NCBI GenBank assembly: GCA_905221605.1
Contig: CAJNDS010002204.1
Location: 530,501-587,653, forward strand
Source: Symbiodinium natans
Lineage: Eukaryota > Sar > Dinophyceae > Suessiales > Symbiodiniaceae
DNA: 57,153 bases
Direction of reading: 5' to 3'
Shown: in pieces, positions 11,331 through 22,782 of the stretch
Layout: every line of letters begins with the position of its first letter
How positions within the stretch are numbered: the first letter of the stretch is position 1
Position numbers and translations under genes: made by a program
Notes under the pieces: generated by a model
Told to the model about the DNA's origin: nothing
The model's database searches: none
The model's input: only the letters and a program-made list of their open reading frames with translations

Positions 11331-12422
11331 GTGCCGAGCCCGAATGAGTCCGTGCAACCCTGGCAAACCTTGGAAGTCAAAGCAGGGTTCTCATCCTTAG
11401 TCTTTTGGAGTCGCTACGCGGATCTACGCGGCCCTCGCCTGGCCCCGGCCTGAGGAGCAAGTGAGGCAAAATGAGGGGAAGCTGGGAAAGAAGCTGCAGG
11501 GCGTTGGGCATACATGGCATGTTCAATGCCTTTTTACCACAAAGGGAAGAGATGTTCATGATGGTTGGGTAACCACAAGAAGGTTCGACCGAAACTGCGC
11601 CGTAAGTGCTGAGTTTTCCTACGCCTTCAACTTCTGAAGACACCCGGTAATTCATGAGAAGAATCCTTAGGGCGTATTCTTAGCTATTGCCCAGGGACCT
11701 TCTAACGGTTTGCTCGGGTCGGGGTGGTAGGCTATGGGGGGGGTACCCAGTTCGGACAAAAGAAAATATCTGGTAACCACAACTGCCGAGGAGGATTAGG
11801 CTGCGGTTGGTACCTGGGCACTTCATGATACGCCTGAGAAGCCCAAGGGCCTCGGCGGATTTAGAGTAACTAACATCCCGGCAACTTTCTACAGTGACCA
11901 CGACCTCCGGTCCGTTTCCATCAGCCCATACACCGGCTTTGGGTAATTGAGGCTTTTCGGGCAAAACAGTGGTGGTCCCTGAGGCCCGTCAGAGTCGCAC
12001 ATCAGTGCAGCGGCAGCAACTTGAGGGCTGAGGACAGCATGACAGAGGGTGCTTCTGGAGTTCAGGCGCGGGAGGTGGCCGGATGGCCTGCCAATGCTCC
12101 CATCGATTCACAGCGAGCGGTCACTGGCGATCTGGAGAAGCTCAGCTTGCATTATCAGGCTTGCAGCTGTGTCAGTAACTTCCCGGGAATGCTCACCAAA
12201 CGTACAGATGGTTCAGTTTTTGCTGCACCGGTTCTTGGGCAAAGACCAGGCAAGAACATGCTGTTCCTTTCCTGACAACTCCCAAGTTTCATATGAACAT
12301 GAGTCAAAATTCGCGGCTCGAGTTCTTAGAGACCAGCGGGACAAACTGCCAAAACTCTGTCAAACGACGGGACCACCTCAAAAGCGACGCGCCTGACACG
12401 CGTCCACCACGTTTTAAATGAG
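11331..12422. other. Unassigned; 3' part of phosphatase expected
   Basis: The remaining C-terminal exons of the histidine phosphatase should lie here or further on, but I cannot identify them. The + strand near 11405-11560 is open, with WPRPEEQVRQNEGKLGKKL. A minus-strand frame at 11680-11964 is open but lacks family resemblance. Confidence 0.3.
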
Positions 12423-12569
12423 TTTAGACGGGCTCTTATCCAGCTTCATGTGCTACGCTCACATCTAAACACAGGCTCCGCAGAATGTAGGCGATGGCTG
12501 CAGGAAGATGAGTGTAGAGCAGAGTCTGCGGCTCAAGTTCACGTCAAGACTGAAGGACAAGACAGCTAA
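12423..12569 (+). CDS. Helical exon, unknown protein
   Basis: After TGAG the frame reads FRRALIQLHVLRSHLN and continues with RRWLQEDECRAESAAQ before a stop at 12567-12569. A GC donor could follow the first segment at about 12473. The composition is that of a coiled coil. Function unknown. Confidence 0.35.
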   Translation, partial: FRRALIQLHVLRSHLNTGSAECRRWLQEDECRAESAAQVHVKTEGQDS

Positions 12570-13127
12570 TCGAAGGAAGCCTGTTGCCGGCAGTAGTCAG
12601 GCTGCCTTTCAAGGCTCTCCCGACGCGTTTTGAGGTCGCCCCATTCCAACGCAAAAGAGAAGGAGAGTCTGATGTTGTTTTCCAAGCCTTGGGAACCATT
12701 GTGTGTCTTCCGCCAGACGCGTGGCAAGCCACGTGCCTTGTTCGCGCCACCCGCCAGAAGATCCCACGTTTCCGTGGGCCAGTTTCCTACATGGCGTGCC
12801 CCACAGATATCGGATATAAGGCACATTTCAGATTCATCCGCACTTCTTCATGTGCAGCTGTCGCCGTAGCAGCAAATTCAATAACTTCGTTTGACAGCTT
12901 GCATCCTTGCGTATGGAAACTGCAGTCTTTGCTTTAAGACCCAAACAAGTCTTAGCAGAGGCATTGCAGGGGTGCTAGTCCGGCCCTGTCGACCGCGCTC
13001 AGAGTGGACATTTGGCCAAGGTCTCAGTTCGGTCGGTATGATTGGTCGCTGGCGGCTAAAGGCCCGAGATATCTTGCTTCTGAACGGTGCAAATGCTTAT
13101 TTGTCACCGTAGCTGTCAGTGCTCCAG

Positions 13128-13324
13128 GAAGTCGGCAGCACAATGCCCAAAGATGGGAGCGCCTCGTGCAGATCAAGGAGACACGGCGTGCTTGTATGTC
13201 TATGTGAAAGTGATGAATGGCATGTTTGTCCTCCTTTTGCAATGGGCATGAATGTGTGCTTGCACAATACAGCTGCGTGCCAGGATCGTGCACGCCGCCT
13301 GACCAAGCTCATAGAACGCAGGCA
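13128..13324 (+). CDS. Two helical exons, unknown protein
   Basis: Exon 13128-13187 follows CTCCAG, begins with G and ends before GTGCTT; it reads SRQHNAQRWERLVQIKETR. A second candidate follows GCCAG at about 13284 and reads DRARRLTKLIERR before a GC donor. Both are basic amphipathic helices. The two do not join in phase directly, so another exon would be needed between them. Confidence 0.35.
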
Positions 13325-13947
13325 AGAATCAAGCATCTTGCTTGTGGGGCTCCAAGGAAAACATGTGGCTAGTAAAGAGCTTGCAGTGACAAGTTGCAGT
13401 TTCAACGTCAACCACACATCAAATGCCTCATGAGTCTGCTGCGTTGCTGGTTGTTTTCTGGACAACCCCTTGCACGGGTGCATCGGCGCCTGTCGTGGGT
13501 TCATCGGCCACTGGCCACTGACACTCTGGTAGTTTGGACATTGCTGAAATTCCAGGGTTTCGCTGTCCTAGCTTGGCATTGAACATGAGCCTCTAGAGTC
13601 TCACTAGAGTGCACCCCCCCTATGGCCTTCGTTGTGTAGGTGGAGAGGTCTTAGCCGGCGACGGCCGAAGGAGCTGACTGTGACAACCAACGCTTGCAAA
13701 GAGGCAATCACCAGAGCTGGCCGGCAAGGTTTCCGATCAAATGAACCCTACTGTTCAAACAGACCCGTGATAGCCGCTGGCATAACGTCACAACTTTCCA
13801 AGCCCGATGAGTCACATTGACCAGGACTCGCACAGGCCACATGTCACGACTTTTTGTCACGCCGGCAAATTGAAAGCACGAGGATGCGAAAACCCGGCGA
13901 TAGAGCTGGCAGTTGCAGTCGCTACTTGAAAATGCACGCCTCGTGGC

Positions 13948-14274
13948 ATGCTCACCATGCTCATGGCTCCGACTTCTTCAGCGTCATTTGGTTGTTATTG
14001 CTTTCTGAGTGCTTCTGAGGTGTCTCATGGCGAGTTTCTGCAGCATCTCACGAGCGACAAGTACATGCAGAACTGTTCTCCGAATGCAGTAGAAGATGCA
14101 TGCAATCTCTTTCTGCAAGAACTCAAGATGTCCACGTTGAGGCGAAGTGCGGACCTATGCAGTGTGCGACGGGAAGTGGCGGCGCTTACGACGCACGAAA
14201 TGCTCAGTATGAGTTCAATGTTGCAAAGATTCCAGGCAACCAAAATTTGCCGGAATGGACATCTGCTTGGCTGA
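13948..14274 (+). CDS. Open helical segment, unknown protein
   Basis: A frame of about 108 codons ends at 14274. Its central part (about 14005-14250) reads as an alpha-helical protein, with SHGEFLQHLTSDKYMQ, AVEDACNLFLQELKM and VRREVAALTTHEMLSM. Exon ends are not defined. It may belong with the helical exons at 12.4-13.3 kb. No known domain. Confidence 0.4.
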   Translation: MLTMLMAPTSSASFGCYCFLSASEVSHGEFLQHLTSDKYMQNCSPNAVEDACNLFLQELKMSTLRRSADLCSVRREVAALTTHEMLSMSSMLQRFQATKICRNGHLLG

Positions 14275-14280
14275 GTACAT

Positions 14281-15305
14281 CCTCAGCCCTCAATCCTTCT
14301 TGCTGGTTGCTCCCAACCCCGCTCGTCCAGGAAGTGTTGATGCCACGCTCGCACCTTAGCATGAGGCAGCCCTGACTCGAACAGAATCATCAACTTACGT
14401 GGGCGTGCGACAATCATTTGCCGGCACCCCCCGTTTCCCTATGGGAAGGGAGTGCGGGCACGAATTCATGGGCTCAAGGTCGTCTGACTGCCGTTTCAAG
14501 GCAAGATGCCTGCGGTCACAGCCATTTTTGTGAGAGCATCGTTGCCCCAATGCCATGTTCATACTCTGGGTATTGGTGGGCAATGACACCCAAGTGGCAA
14601 GAAATACCTTTCATCGTCTCATGGTGAGTTCTGTCCGAAGCCCCTGGCAGATAACCATCGAAACACGTTCAGAGAAGCTGGCTGAGGGGTATTCCTTTTT
14701 CCATGCCACTATCGATGTAAAACTGGGTGATGCTGTGCACGTCCTTCAGCCTACTGCGAGCATGTGCGCCCAAGGACGGCTAATGCAGAGAATGAAAGGG
14801 AGATCCCATATCTTGCAAGGTCATTACGTCTACTGAGTCTACTATTGTTCATCAGGTTGGCGCTAGAATATCTATTCAGGTTCGGTGCACCAAGCACCGC
14901 AGAAGCGGTCCTGGACGACATTTGAATCTTGAGAGGCTGAAGAAGCAAGGCGAAGCATGTGTTTCTTTTGTGGTTCTGTTTGTCGTGACCGTTCTTCTTT
15001 TGTTGGAGTTTCTCATCCTTCCATGTGCGCTCGGCTCATGCACACCTGTTCGGAAGTTAATGCAGCTGCAAAAGCAAGACAGTCCAATGTGCGAGAATAC
15101 AAAAAAGATCAAAAAAGCGTCACAGATCTCAGCGGTGCTCAAAGGGCGTGCCACTGCATGACACGCGCAAAACTATGCTGCGCTTTTTTCTTATGCCAGA
15201 ACATGTTCGTCCTCAAGCACCTCCGGAACTTCCATGAGCTGCTGGGAAGCACTTAAAGCGACAGAGACACTGTTGTGATTTTGTTGGGGATATCTCCAGC
15301 CGCAG
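14281..15305 (+). other. Unassigned; hydrophobic open stretches
   Basis: Two hydrophobic stretches could be membrane segments if translated: LLSLLLFIRLALEYLF at about 14830-14880 and SFVVLFVVTVLLLLEFLIL at about 14965-15020. They precede EF-hand exons, and EF-hand ion channels exist in protists, but no voltage-sensor or pore motif is visible, so a channel is not supported. Confidence 0.25.
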
Positions 15306-17380
15306 GTATGACACCAAAGGTGCGGGTACCATCTCCATCCCGGAGATGAAGGCGGTCCTGCAACTTGCGCCAGTGTGGTCTTTAGCAGCACAGTGGCCAG
15401 GCGGTGCTGAGAACTACCACCATTGGCCTGACGGAGAGGGAACTCAAGACTGTGCTCAAACAGGTCGGAAGCCAGTGGGTGAGGGCTGTCAAAGCTTTTG
15501 AGTAAGACGAGTCATACAGATGAAATGTTGCACCTCCGGTCACCTCCCTCCATTCCACATGCGCCATCGGCCATTACAGTAATGGTTCATGATGTCCGTT
15601 ATTTGGTCTGCTTCACGGGGCGAGGGTGAGGCGCAGCACCGGTTCATGCACACAACTTGAAGAGCTGTTGATTCGTTCAGGGTTAGTCCGTAGACGCGTA
15701 GCTCTCGGCATCTAGCGAGGGCGCGTGGGGGGGGGGGGAGTCGGGCCGTTTGACCAGGCGTGAGGGCCAACACTCGTAGTCCAGAAGCCCGTGGACACAC
15801 CTCCCCAAAGCCATCGCTTTGTACATGGTATGGTGGTGTTTTGCCTGCAAGGTGGATGCTGATGGAGATGGGTCTGCCCTTTGGCTGGCATGGTTCATGA
15901 GTGGTACATACAGTAGGTTTTGTAGTGTTCACCTTAGGTCTTGGAGTTCAGATGTTGGAGATGTTGCCAGGTCAGTTTCCCAGAGTACCTGCGTTTGGAC
16001 CCTTCCTCAGACTTTGGAAGATGCTGATGGGACGACAATTGGAGGTCGTCAGGACAATGCTCTTGTCTGCGCAAACCCCGCCTGATAAAAATGCTGCGAT
16101 TTGCAAAGAGCAGCAGTGAACAGCTATGGCATTGTGTCGTTTGCTGCCGTCAGAGGCTGAGAAATTGGCAGAGATGCAGCACAAGACAAAGGCATCCTGA
16201 ATTCATGATTGCTTGCTTGCACTGCATGATCTTTTTGCGGGGAGCATGATCCTCGTATTTGCACATTGTAGACCCACAGCACCCCCGCCCCAAGGCTTTC
16301 ACCAGGTCTCTAGGTCATTTCGTCATGAGAGACTTGCACTGCAGCAATTGATTTGTCTGGTGGCATACAGTTGAGGGAGAGGCTCTTGTGTGTGACTCTG
16401 TAAGTTACATGAGTGCATTGCGTTGTGCGCCATCAGGGCAAGAGTTCGCGAATCCCGCGATTGTACTTGGAGCCCACCGCGCTCAAACAGAAGCTTGCCT
16501 TATTGGGGTCCAGGGCGACAAGGGTGTGCTGTGGGCTAGATATTCTGGACATCTTGCGAACTGGCATCCCACTTGATTCTTGGAGCTAAATTTGCAACCT
16601 CGAGCTTCAAGCTCGCGAACCATCCTGAGCCCCTCAACTCTCAAATTTTTACATTGCGCTTGAGTCGGCGAGACACCTACAATCTACAATGGCCCACAAG
16701 TTCTTCAGGAATTGCCTGCATGAAACCAGTGAAAGCAATCGTGAAGCCGGATTGTGCGAAGCTGCAGTCCTGCAGTCCTGCAGTCCTGGAGTGTCACCTC
16801 CTGTCACCCCAGTCGTCACGTGCATGTCAGGATTTCGGCTAATTGCAACACATGTTGCAGCTACACAAATGTTACTGTCTTAGGTACACCGACCTGTTTG
16901 AGGGGGCTGCTGGGGAGGACGGCGCAGTCAGCCTCGGTCAGCTTCAGGACGACCTGGCGCGTCTGCTTTTTGGGCACCCGTTTACTCACCATACTCCCGC
17001 ATGTCAACGCCATTCCCAGTCGGAGTGGAGAGGACTTCTTGCAGCAACACAAGATGAGCGTCAGCGAAGACCGCTTGACGAGTATAATGAAGGAGGCCAC
17101 GGTTGTCAGTGTTCAACGTGTGTGTGGCATGGGACTCGTCCGCACGGGTTGATGAGTGGCTGGCTTGTGACCTTTAAGGCAAAAATGATATCGAAGTTGT
17201 GTTTGACGTGTTTGTGTGCCACAAGTGCGACCGACTTGATGCACTAGCGGAGCCTAGCAGAGTCTAGTTGAGCCTAGAACCCCACTGGAATTGGAACCGT
17301 TTTTGTTGCATTGGCGAGAGGTGGACGACGATGACAGTGGTGTCTTGGAGCTGGACGAATTTCTAATGATGCTGGTCAAG
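15306..17380 (+). CDS. EF-hand calcium-binding protein
   Basis: Exon 15306-15366 (after GCCGCAG) encodes YDTKGAGTISIPEMKAVL, a complete EF-hand loop with D1, E12 and the central Gly. Exon 15401-15463 continues in phase with LTERELKTVLKQ, a helix typical of the next hand. Exon 16884-about 16980 gives LFEGAAGEDGAVSLGQL, a degenerate hand lacking ligand Asp at position 1. Exon 17321-17380 gives VDDDDSGVLELDEF, a canonical hand, ending at a GC donor. Other exons of 15.5-16.9 kb are not resolved; the stretch at 15850-16050 includes DADGDGS, perhaps half a hand. Probably a calcium sensor or calcium-regulated protein; start, end and partner domains are unknown. Confidence 0.6.
16763..16786. repeat. 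Tandem TGCAGTCC x3
   Basis: Three perfect copies of an 8-mer lie within an intron of the EF-hand gene. Confidence 0.8.
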
Positions 17381-17570
17381 GCTGCTGTCTGCTCAAGTTG
17401 CTTCACACAAGCTTGGACCCATTTCTTCCGCTGGCAGGCTCTTGGAATCAAAAAACGAAAGGCGCACCTCCTGCATTATCTGAATCTGCACTCTCCACGC
17501 AGGGTTTCGGGGATCTCATGGACAGCTGGTAGCTTTACAAGATGTGGATGGCCACAGAGCCAGGGGGCCC

Positions 17571-17998
17571 AAATAATTATTTTTTGCGGCCCGGGTTGCG
17601 GGCTGGGATTGCGGCTGGTTTTTGGCTTGCAGATTTGTTGTGGGCTGGGTTGCAAATTTGTTGCGAACGGTTTTTTGGATTGCAAATTGGGTTGCAGGTT
17701 TTTTGCGACTTCGGCTGCAGATTTTTTGCGAAATTGGTTGCGAATTTTTTGCGATTCTGTTGCAATGTTTCTTGCAAACGGTTGTTTTTGCTTATTAATT
17801 TAATAGAAAGCCCATTGACAAAACCCGAATGGTGTCTTTTCTGCCTGGCCGGGCCGTCTGCAAAAAATCTGCAAGCCGGCTTGCAAAAAATCTGCAACCA
17901 AAGCTGCAATGCTCCAGGGGCCCCGGGGCCCCGTCTGCAAAATCACGAAACCCCACATCTGCAAAAAAATTGCAACGAATCTGCAAAAATAATTATTT
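17571..17998. repeat. Foldback element with palindromic ends
   Basis: A roughly 428-bp block begins and ends with the perfect 12-bp palindrome AAATAATTATTT, followed inward on each side by a T-run and GC. The left arm (17571-about 17785) is T-rich with many degenerate copies of TTGCGAATTTTTTGCG-like units. The right arm (about 17858-17998) holds the opposite-strand version, such as TCTGCAAAAAATCTGCAA. The arms are therefore imperfect inverted repeats around a unique centre of about 70 bp. It resembles a non-autonomous foldback or MITE-like element, or an expanded satellite that inverted. No transposase and no clear target duplication other than the palindrome itself. Confidence 0.65.
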
Positions 17999-18068
17999 AA
18001 AGAGGCCTTTGTGCTGTGGCCAGATGCGATTCTTATAATGGTAGCTGGGCTTTCAGCTGACATGCCAG

Positions 18069-18886
18069 GTGGGGCCGGACCAGAACCCGGCCTCGCAGCT
18101 TCGCCAAGAGGGCTGGCGCGCAGCCTCAGCTTGCGACGTCAAAACGCTCCCCTTTCAGTGCATCCAAGCAGCTCTGCGCAATCTACGTCGTAGAAAGACA
18201 GCCGGGGGTTGGGTAAGCTTGTTTTATTCTTGCACTTTGTTGAAGTGCGAAGTACCGGGAAGTCGACGGGTAGCAATGCATTTGAGCTTGGCTTTGACCT
18301 TGGAAGGGCATTGGGAGAGCTGCGGAAGATCGGCTACGACTGTGCCGCGCTGCGGGAGGCATGGCACAGGAGGTCCATGGCAGGGGCAAATTGTCCATGT
18401 TGTGCTTGCGAGCAGTTGTGAGGCTGGCTTCAGCGCAGCAGATCTCATGGACGTTTGCACCGTGTGCCCGGCAAGGTTTGCTAAGTTTTGGCACCGTCAT
18501 ACAAGCTGACGAGTTTTCTCTTGATGGTCAGGCTCGGGAGCTGGCTTCCGGCGGCGTGCCTGTGCACCTCCGCTCAGAGTGCTGATTCTTTCTCCCAGTG
18601 GGTTATTGGATCGTAATCAGCCCCTGTGTCTCATTCATGTATACTGTATACCCTGTCCTTCACACGCACAGGCGCGCACACGCATACGCAACACATGAGG
18701 TCCGAGCTGCTTGCCGCAGGCATCGCTCAGGGGACAGATGTCATTGATGTCATCATGCACCCACAAATTGCTGCAGCAGGTTGGGACTGCAGACATGCCA
18801 AAGAGGCAGGCCTTGGGACAGCAACTGCTAGAGCACTCCATAGCACTCCCAACCAGCACCTGTATGACTCAAGGGATGTTGCTTGA
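18069..18886 (+). CDS. Protein with short AGF-type helical repeats
   Basis: Successive exons encode a short motif of the form (A/E)G(F/Y/W)xxxxL. One (18307-18358) reads LGELRKIGYDCAALRE and ends at a GC donor. The next (18423-18452) starts in phase with AGFSAADLMD. A third near 18778 gives WDCRHAKEAGL. An earlier stretch at about 18080 reads LRQEGWRAASAC. I know similar leucine/AGF repeats from dinoflagellate predicted proteins but cannot name a Pfam family with certainty. Boundaries outside the two joined exons are uncertain. Likely an all-helical repeat protein; function unknown. Confidence 0.45.
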
Positions 18887-18889
18887 GCG

Positions 18890-20920
18890 TGTCGTGCCTC
18901 TGCTGTCTGATGCTGCCATGAAGTTGGCTCGGCTACGGCGCCTGGTGTTCTATTTCTTTCACCACCATGATACTACAAGAAAGCAGAGTTGCAGGGTGTT
19001 ACAAACATGACTAGCCAGTGACTAGCCACCGATACGTTTTGCTCATGGGGAAGGAACCTCATAAGTGAAAACAACAAGTCACACCACGACTTGCACGAAA
19101 GAAGGTTCACATGTGCTTTCGGCAGGCAGTCGGGCATGAGTACATGGCACCTGCTGATTCACCAGAGGTCCAAACTAGCTATATAGGCACCGCAGGCAAC
19201 ACAGGTACCAACTGCAGCATGGCAGTAGCAGTGGGAAGCCGCGTGGCTCGGCACCCAGATATTGATAAAGCCGGCGCCCGATGACGCGGCTCCAGAGACT
19301 TACCTCGCCCTCCCACATGCTGCACGAAATGTCGCAGTTCCCAAATACTGCCAGCATGGCCCCTCCTCTGCGTCTCATCGCCGTGCCTCATTATCATGAT
19401 AGCATATGTTGCTAAGCACCGTGTGAATTAGCACTAGAGCAGGCCAGGACTCCCGCAACACCTGTTCCAACTGGAAGCAGATGTATAAAACATTATAAAG
19501 CGCACTCTGTCGAACGGAATGGAGGTCTGTGTGACTGTGACTGCCAAGCAAGCTATCATTTGATGTTCATGGCCAAGGTCGTCCTCGACGGACGTCACTT
19601 TGAAAGGTTTCGGGCGGGAAACACGGGCGTCTGAGCCTCAGAGGTTTCATTTAGGTGAATGGGTCAGAAGGATTCCTCGCCAGAGTACAACACTAGGCGG
19701 GGCACCCCACTCGTACCTTCTGATAGTCTAGATCACTGAGACCGTCCTGGATGTGGATCGCGAGTCCGGATGTTGCCGGGTGGTGTTCGACGACCGCCCT
19801 TCAGTGCGCAGCGCTTGAGAGCGATTCCGCATTCAAGCCCGACCATCTGCATCAGCAAGGTACCTGTCAAGGTTGCCATCCGTCCAGCCGGCACTTTGGT
19901 CGTGCTAGATCGTGCTAGCTTGTCTACGACTGTGATATGTGTGTGATTCAAAGAGTGATGCCAACGTAGACCCCAGTGTAAGACCATGACAGGGTCCAAC
20001 TGAGGTCAAAGCAAGCAAAAAAAGGGGCAGAGACTGCACTCTTCCCCAGGAGGGGCACGGGATTGGGACCGAGGCAGGAGCGCGAGATATTTGGGACATT
20101 TGAGTACATCCCCCCCCCCCTTTTTTTCAAAAGAACACGAGGAGCAGAGCCGTCCCCAAGCTCTCCCGCTCTCGCAGAGGAAAGTCGCTTTTGTGTCCCT
20201 GATGCACCCGCTCTCACAAGAGTTGAGAAGTGTGAAGCGGGGAGCGACCACGCAATGCTCACGGGACGTGGGCGAGAGCGCGACTGTCACGTCGGACGAC
20301 GTCGCGCCAATATCATCAACACCTCGGACTTTATGATAATGATAAACCACAACCCCCGAAGCCCGGGTAGTTGCTTGTCAGGAACGATCTTGACCCAACA
20401 CCAGCGCCTCGCGGGGCGCTGCACGTGCACAGCACCCTAACCCTCCTGACTCTGCATGTCGGAAATCATGCAAAGAGTTTGTGTTCGAGGACTTCAGACA
20501 CATGAGACGGCCAGGACACTTGAGAGCGCATGTTTCCGGCACAGCGTTGCCACGCTTTCCCGCATTTGACCGAGCCAACAAGGACCGGAGCAAAATAGAA
20601 TGAACTAGAGCAAGTAGAGCAAAGGTGCAGCATCGAGATGTGAGGCAGGATGAGGAATCAAGGTGGTCGTTTCCGGAGTTTCTTGGGGAATTCTGCCCTT
20701 TCGCCTATCTGTCCTTCCAGGAGCTGTCTGGAGAAGACCAGGCGCCTGCTCCCAAACATGTCTTCTGCGGCACATGGCTCATGACGAGCAACATGGACTA
20801 AAGGTGGCAACATGAGTGGACTACAGTGGGTCTAATTTCGCAAAGAGAAATTGAGGGCACGTGCTTCAGGGAGCCGGATAGACTAAGTGAGACTAAGTGA
20901 CTAAGTTGATTGCGCTGCAG
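18890..20920. other. No confident gene; spacer
   Basis: About 2 kb with no recognisable coding motif. A C-run followed by a T-run lies at 20111-20127. Minus-strand open frames (19733-19999 and 20006-20350) have no family resemblance. Short sequences near 20700-20790 after CAG could be an exon, but two frames are open. Confidence 0.45.
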
Positions 20921-22782
20921 GCCGCGGATGCCCTGGCAGATGCTATTCGAGCCTGTGCCGAGGTTGATGGCTTAGGTTTGATAAAGCAGTGTACCAGAGC
21001 TTGCTAAGTACCGCTAATGACTGCTAATGACTGCTAATCGCAACTTCTCATGCTTTGTCGCACTGAGGTAACCTCTTCGGCGTGCGCCGCAAGCATGATG
21101 GAGGCCCATGGTGGGATCGGGGGGAAGTGGAAAGCCCTCGAAGTCCTTTGGGTGCGAGTGAACGAAAGCTGTTTTGAAGCGGGGTGGTTCGGCATGCTTG
21201 GGCACCCGGCAGGTTGTTGCGGCGAGGCAGGACCTGCAAAAGCTTGACAAGGACTTCTTGTTTGCTGCCTGCAGTGGGCTGAGAGCTTCTCATGGAGTGT
21301 TTCCCGGGCAGGGAACAGGCGCGGTGAGTCAGACTGTGAACCGGCTGTACCCGCGCATCCTGAATGGATGCTTGTCTTATCACATCTTCAATCATCTTCA
21401 TACATCCTCGTGATTGTCTAAGGGTTCTAAAGCCCACCTGCAGAGTTCGAAAGGACTGGCTGATACCATTTCGCGAGCAGCTCGCGGGTCGCATGTCCAG
21501 GTCGGGAGTTTAATGACTCGAGCTCTGGATCTGAAGCGCTCCTTTGTGCTTTCAAGTACAGTGACAGTTCTGGATAAGAAAGCGAAGAATTCCAGGTGAG
21601 GCTACCCTGGAATTCTCAGAGTAGAGGAGCACGTTTCAGCCAGAAATACGACCTCACACCCTCAAAGCACCGTGAATTTCTGAACAGTTTTCTTATGTCC
21701 AAACTCCTTCATGGCCGGGCCCGAACCAAGCCGAAGTTAAGATAGTGAACCCCTCATTCTCCTAGTATCCTTTGGGCCTGAAAATGGCTCCGAAAACCCT
21801 GCCCAAGCCCCTCCCGACAGTCCCAAAAACATTTCCAACATTCCAAACCCCCCCCCCCCCCAACCTTTCCAATTCCAGGAGGCTGACCCATCAGCCAATG
21901 AGGGAATGCAATTTTCAGGTCCAAAAACAAAAGCCCCTCATTTTGTTCGAATTAAGAAAATGAATCCGTTATTTTGTTTAACAAAATGCGCCCCTCACTT
22001 TCTCATCGTCCTCTTGGGCTTGAAAATGATTCCGGAAACCTGGCCCAAACCCTCCCAAACCCCTCCCAGACCTGCCCAAACTCTCCCAACAGTCCCAAAA
22101 AAACAGATAGCGGCTGAAGGTACTGCACCCTAAAGCTCTTAACTTCCAATCCTGAAATAAGGAAAATTCGGCCCCAAATCTGAAGGCACCAATTCTGTCA
22201 CTGTAACTCTAAACCTAGGCAGTGTATGTAGGTACAACCAGCCATTTCTCTGGAATGATCGTGCGTCTGCTTTTGGCTGGGATTCTCACCCCTGCGACCA
22301 GGTTGGAGCAACGTGTGCAGGCCAGATCCTGATTTGCCTCCCTGAGGTGTTCATTCATACTGTAGTCCACAGTCCCCCGAGGTTTGGACTCGTGGGTCCT
22401 TGGTGTTCCCTTCAAATCTTGAATTCACGTGCTTGCAACCCACATTCACTCCAGCAACAGTCGACTATTCAGGCACTGGATGAGGGCTTGGCCCGCGCTT
22501 TGCCAAAGGACAGAGGGAACCGAGACAAACTCCTCTTTCAGCTTGTTTAGCAGATGCTGGATCCTTCAGAAGCGGCTTCATGCCCCACAGTACACCATAG
22601 TACACCTCACCCACCCATACCTGCGCATAGTGCTTTCGCATGAAGGAAGGTATTCTCTCGTAAACGCATGTATGCTCAATGGCCACGCATGGCCATCTGT
22701 GAGGATCGCGTTGAAGAGCAGCTGGCACACCGAATTTCCAGGCTGGCAATGTCGTGCAATGTGCTGCTCTTCGACCTGAAGG
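20921..22782 (+). CDS. Coiled-coil protein, five phase-consistent exons
   Basis: Five exons join without frame conflict: 20921-20962 (AADALADAIRACAE), 21213-21251 (VVAARQDLQKLDK), about 21442-21501 (SSKGLADTISRAAR), 22473-22544 (ALDEGLARALPKDRG...LLFQL) and 22704-22782 (RVEEQLAHRISRLAM...LLFDLK). Four of five start with G after AG; donors are GT, GA or ambiguous. Sequence is rich in Ala, Leu, Arg and Glu with heptad spacing, so a coiled coil is likely. A further exon may start at 23505 (EAVLRRQAGTIA). It could be upstream coding sequence of the phosphatase at 24 kb or a separate gene. No catalytic motif seen. Confidence 0.5.
21587..21615. repeat. 10-bp inverted repeat (hairpin)
   Basis: GAATTCCAGG at 21587-21596 is repeated inverted as CCTGGAATTC at 21606-21615 with a 9-nt spacer, in an intron of the coiled-coil gene. 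Confidence 0.8.
21748..22110. repeat. Diverged direct repeat pair
   Basis: The segment at about 21748-21840 (CCCCTCATTCTC, then TTTGGGCCTGAAAATGGCTC and a C-rich stretch with CCCAAGCCCCTCCC) recurs in similar order at about 21990-22110 (CCCCTCACTTTCTC, CTTGGGCTTGAAAATGATTC and CCCAAACCCTCCC). Spacing is about 240 bp. It is C-rich on this strand and AT-rich between. Probably a duplicated non-coding repeat inside an intron. Confidence 0.6.

Noticed and set aside
11680-11964. Minus-strand frame of 94 codons
   Set aside because: Would be the only minus-strand gene; no family resemblance or splice-site support.
14830-15020. Hydrophobic stretches as an ion channel preceding the EF-hands
   Set aside because: No voltage-sensor arginines or pore motif, and exon boundaries cannot be set.
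17542-18000. 152-codon + frame rich in Leu, Cys and Gln
   Set aside because: It is a translation of the foldback element's repeated units.
20006-20350. Minus-strand frame of 114 codons
   Set aside because: No recognisable motif, simple C/T runs inside, and overlapping open frames on the other strand.
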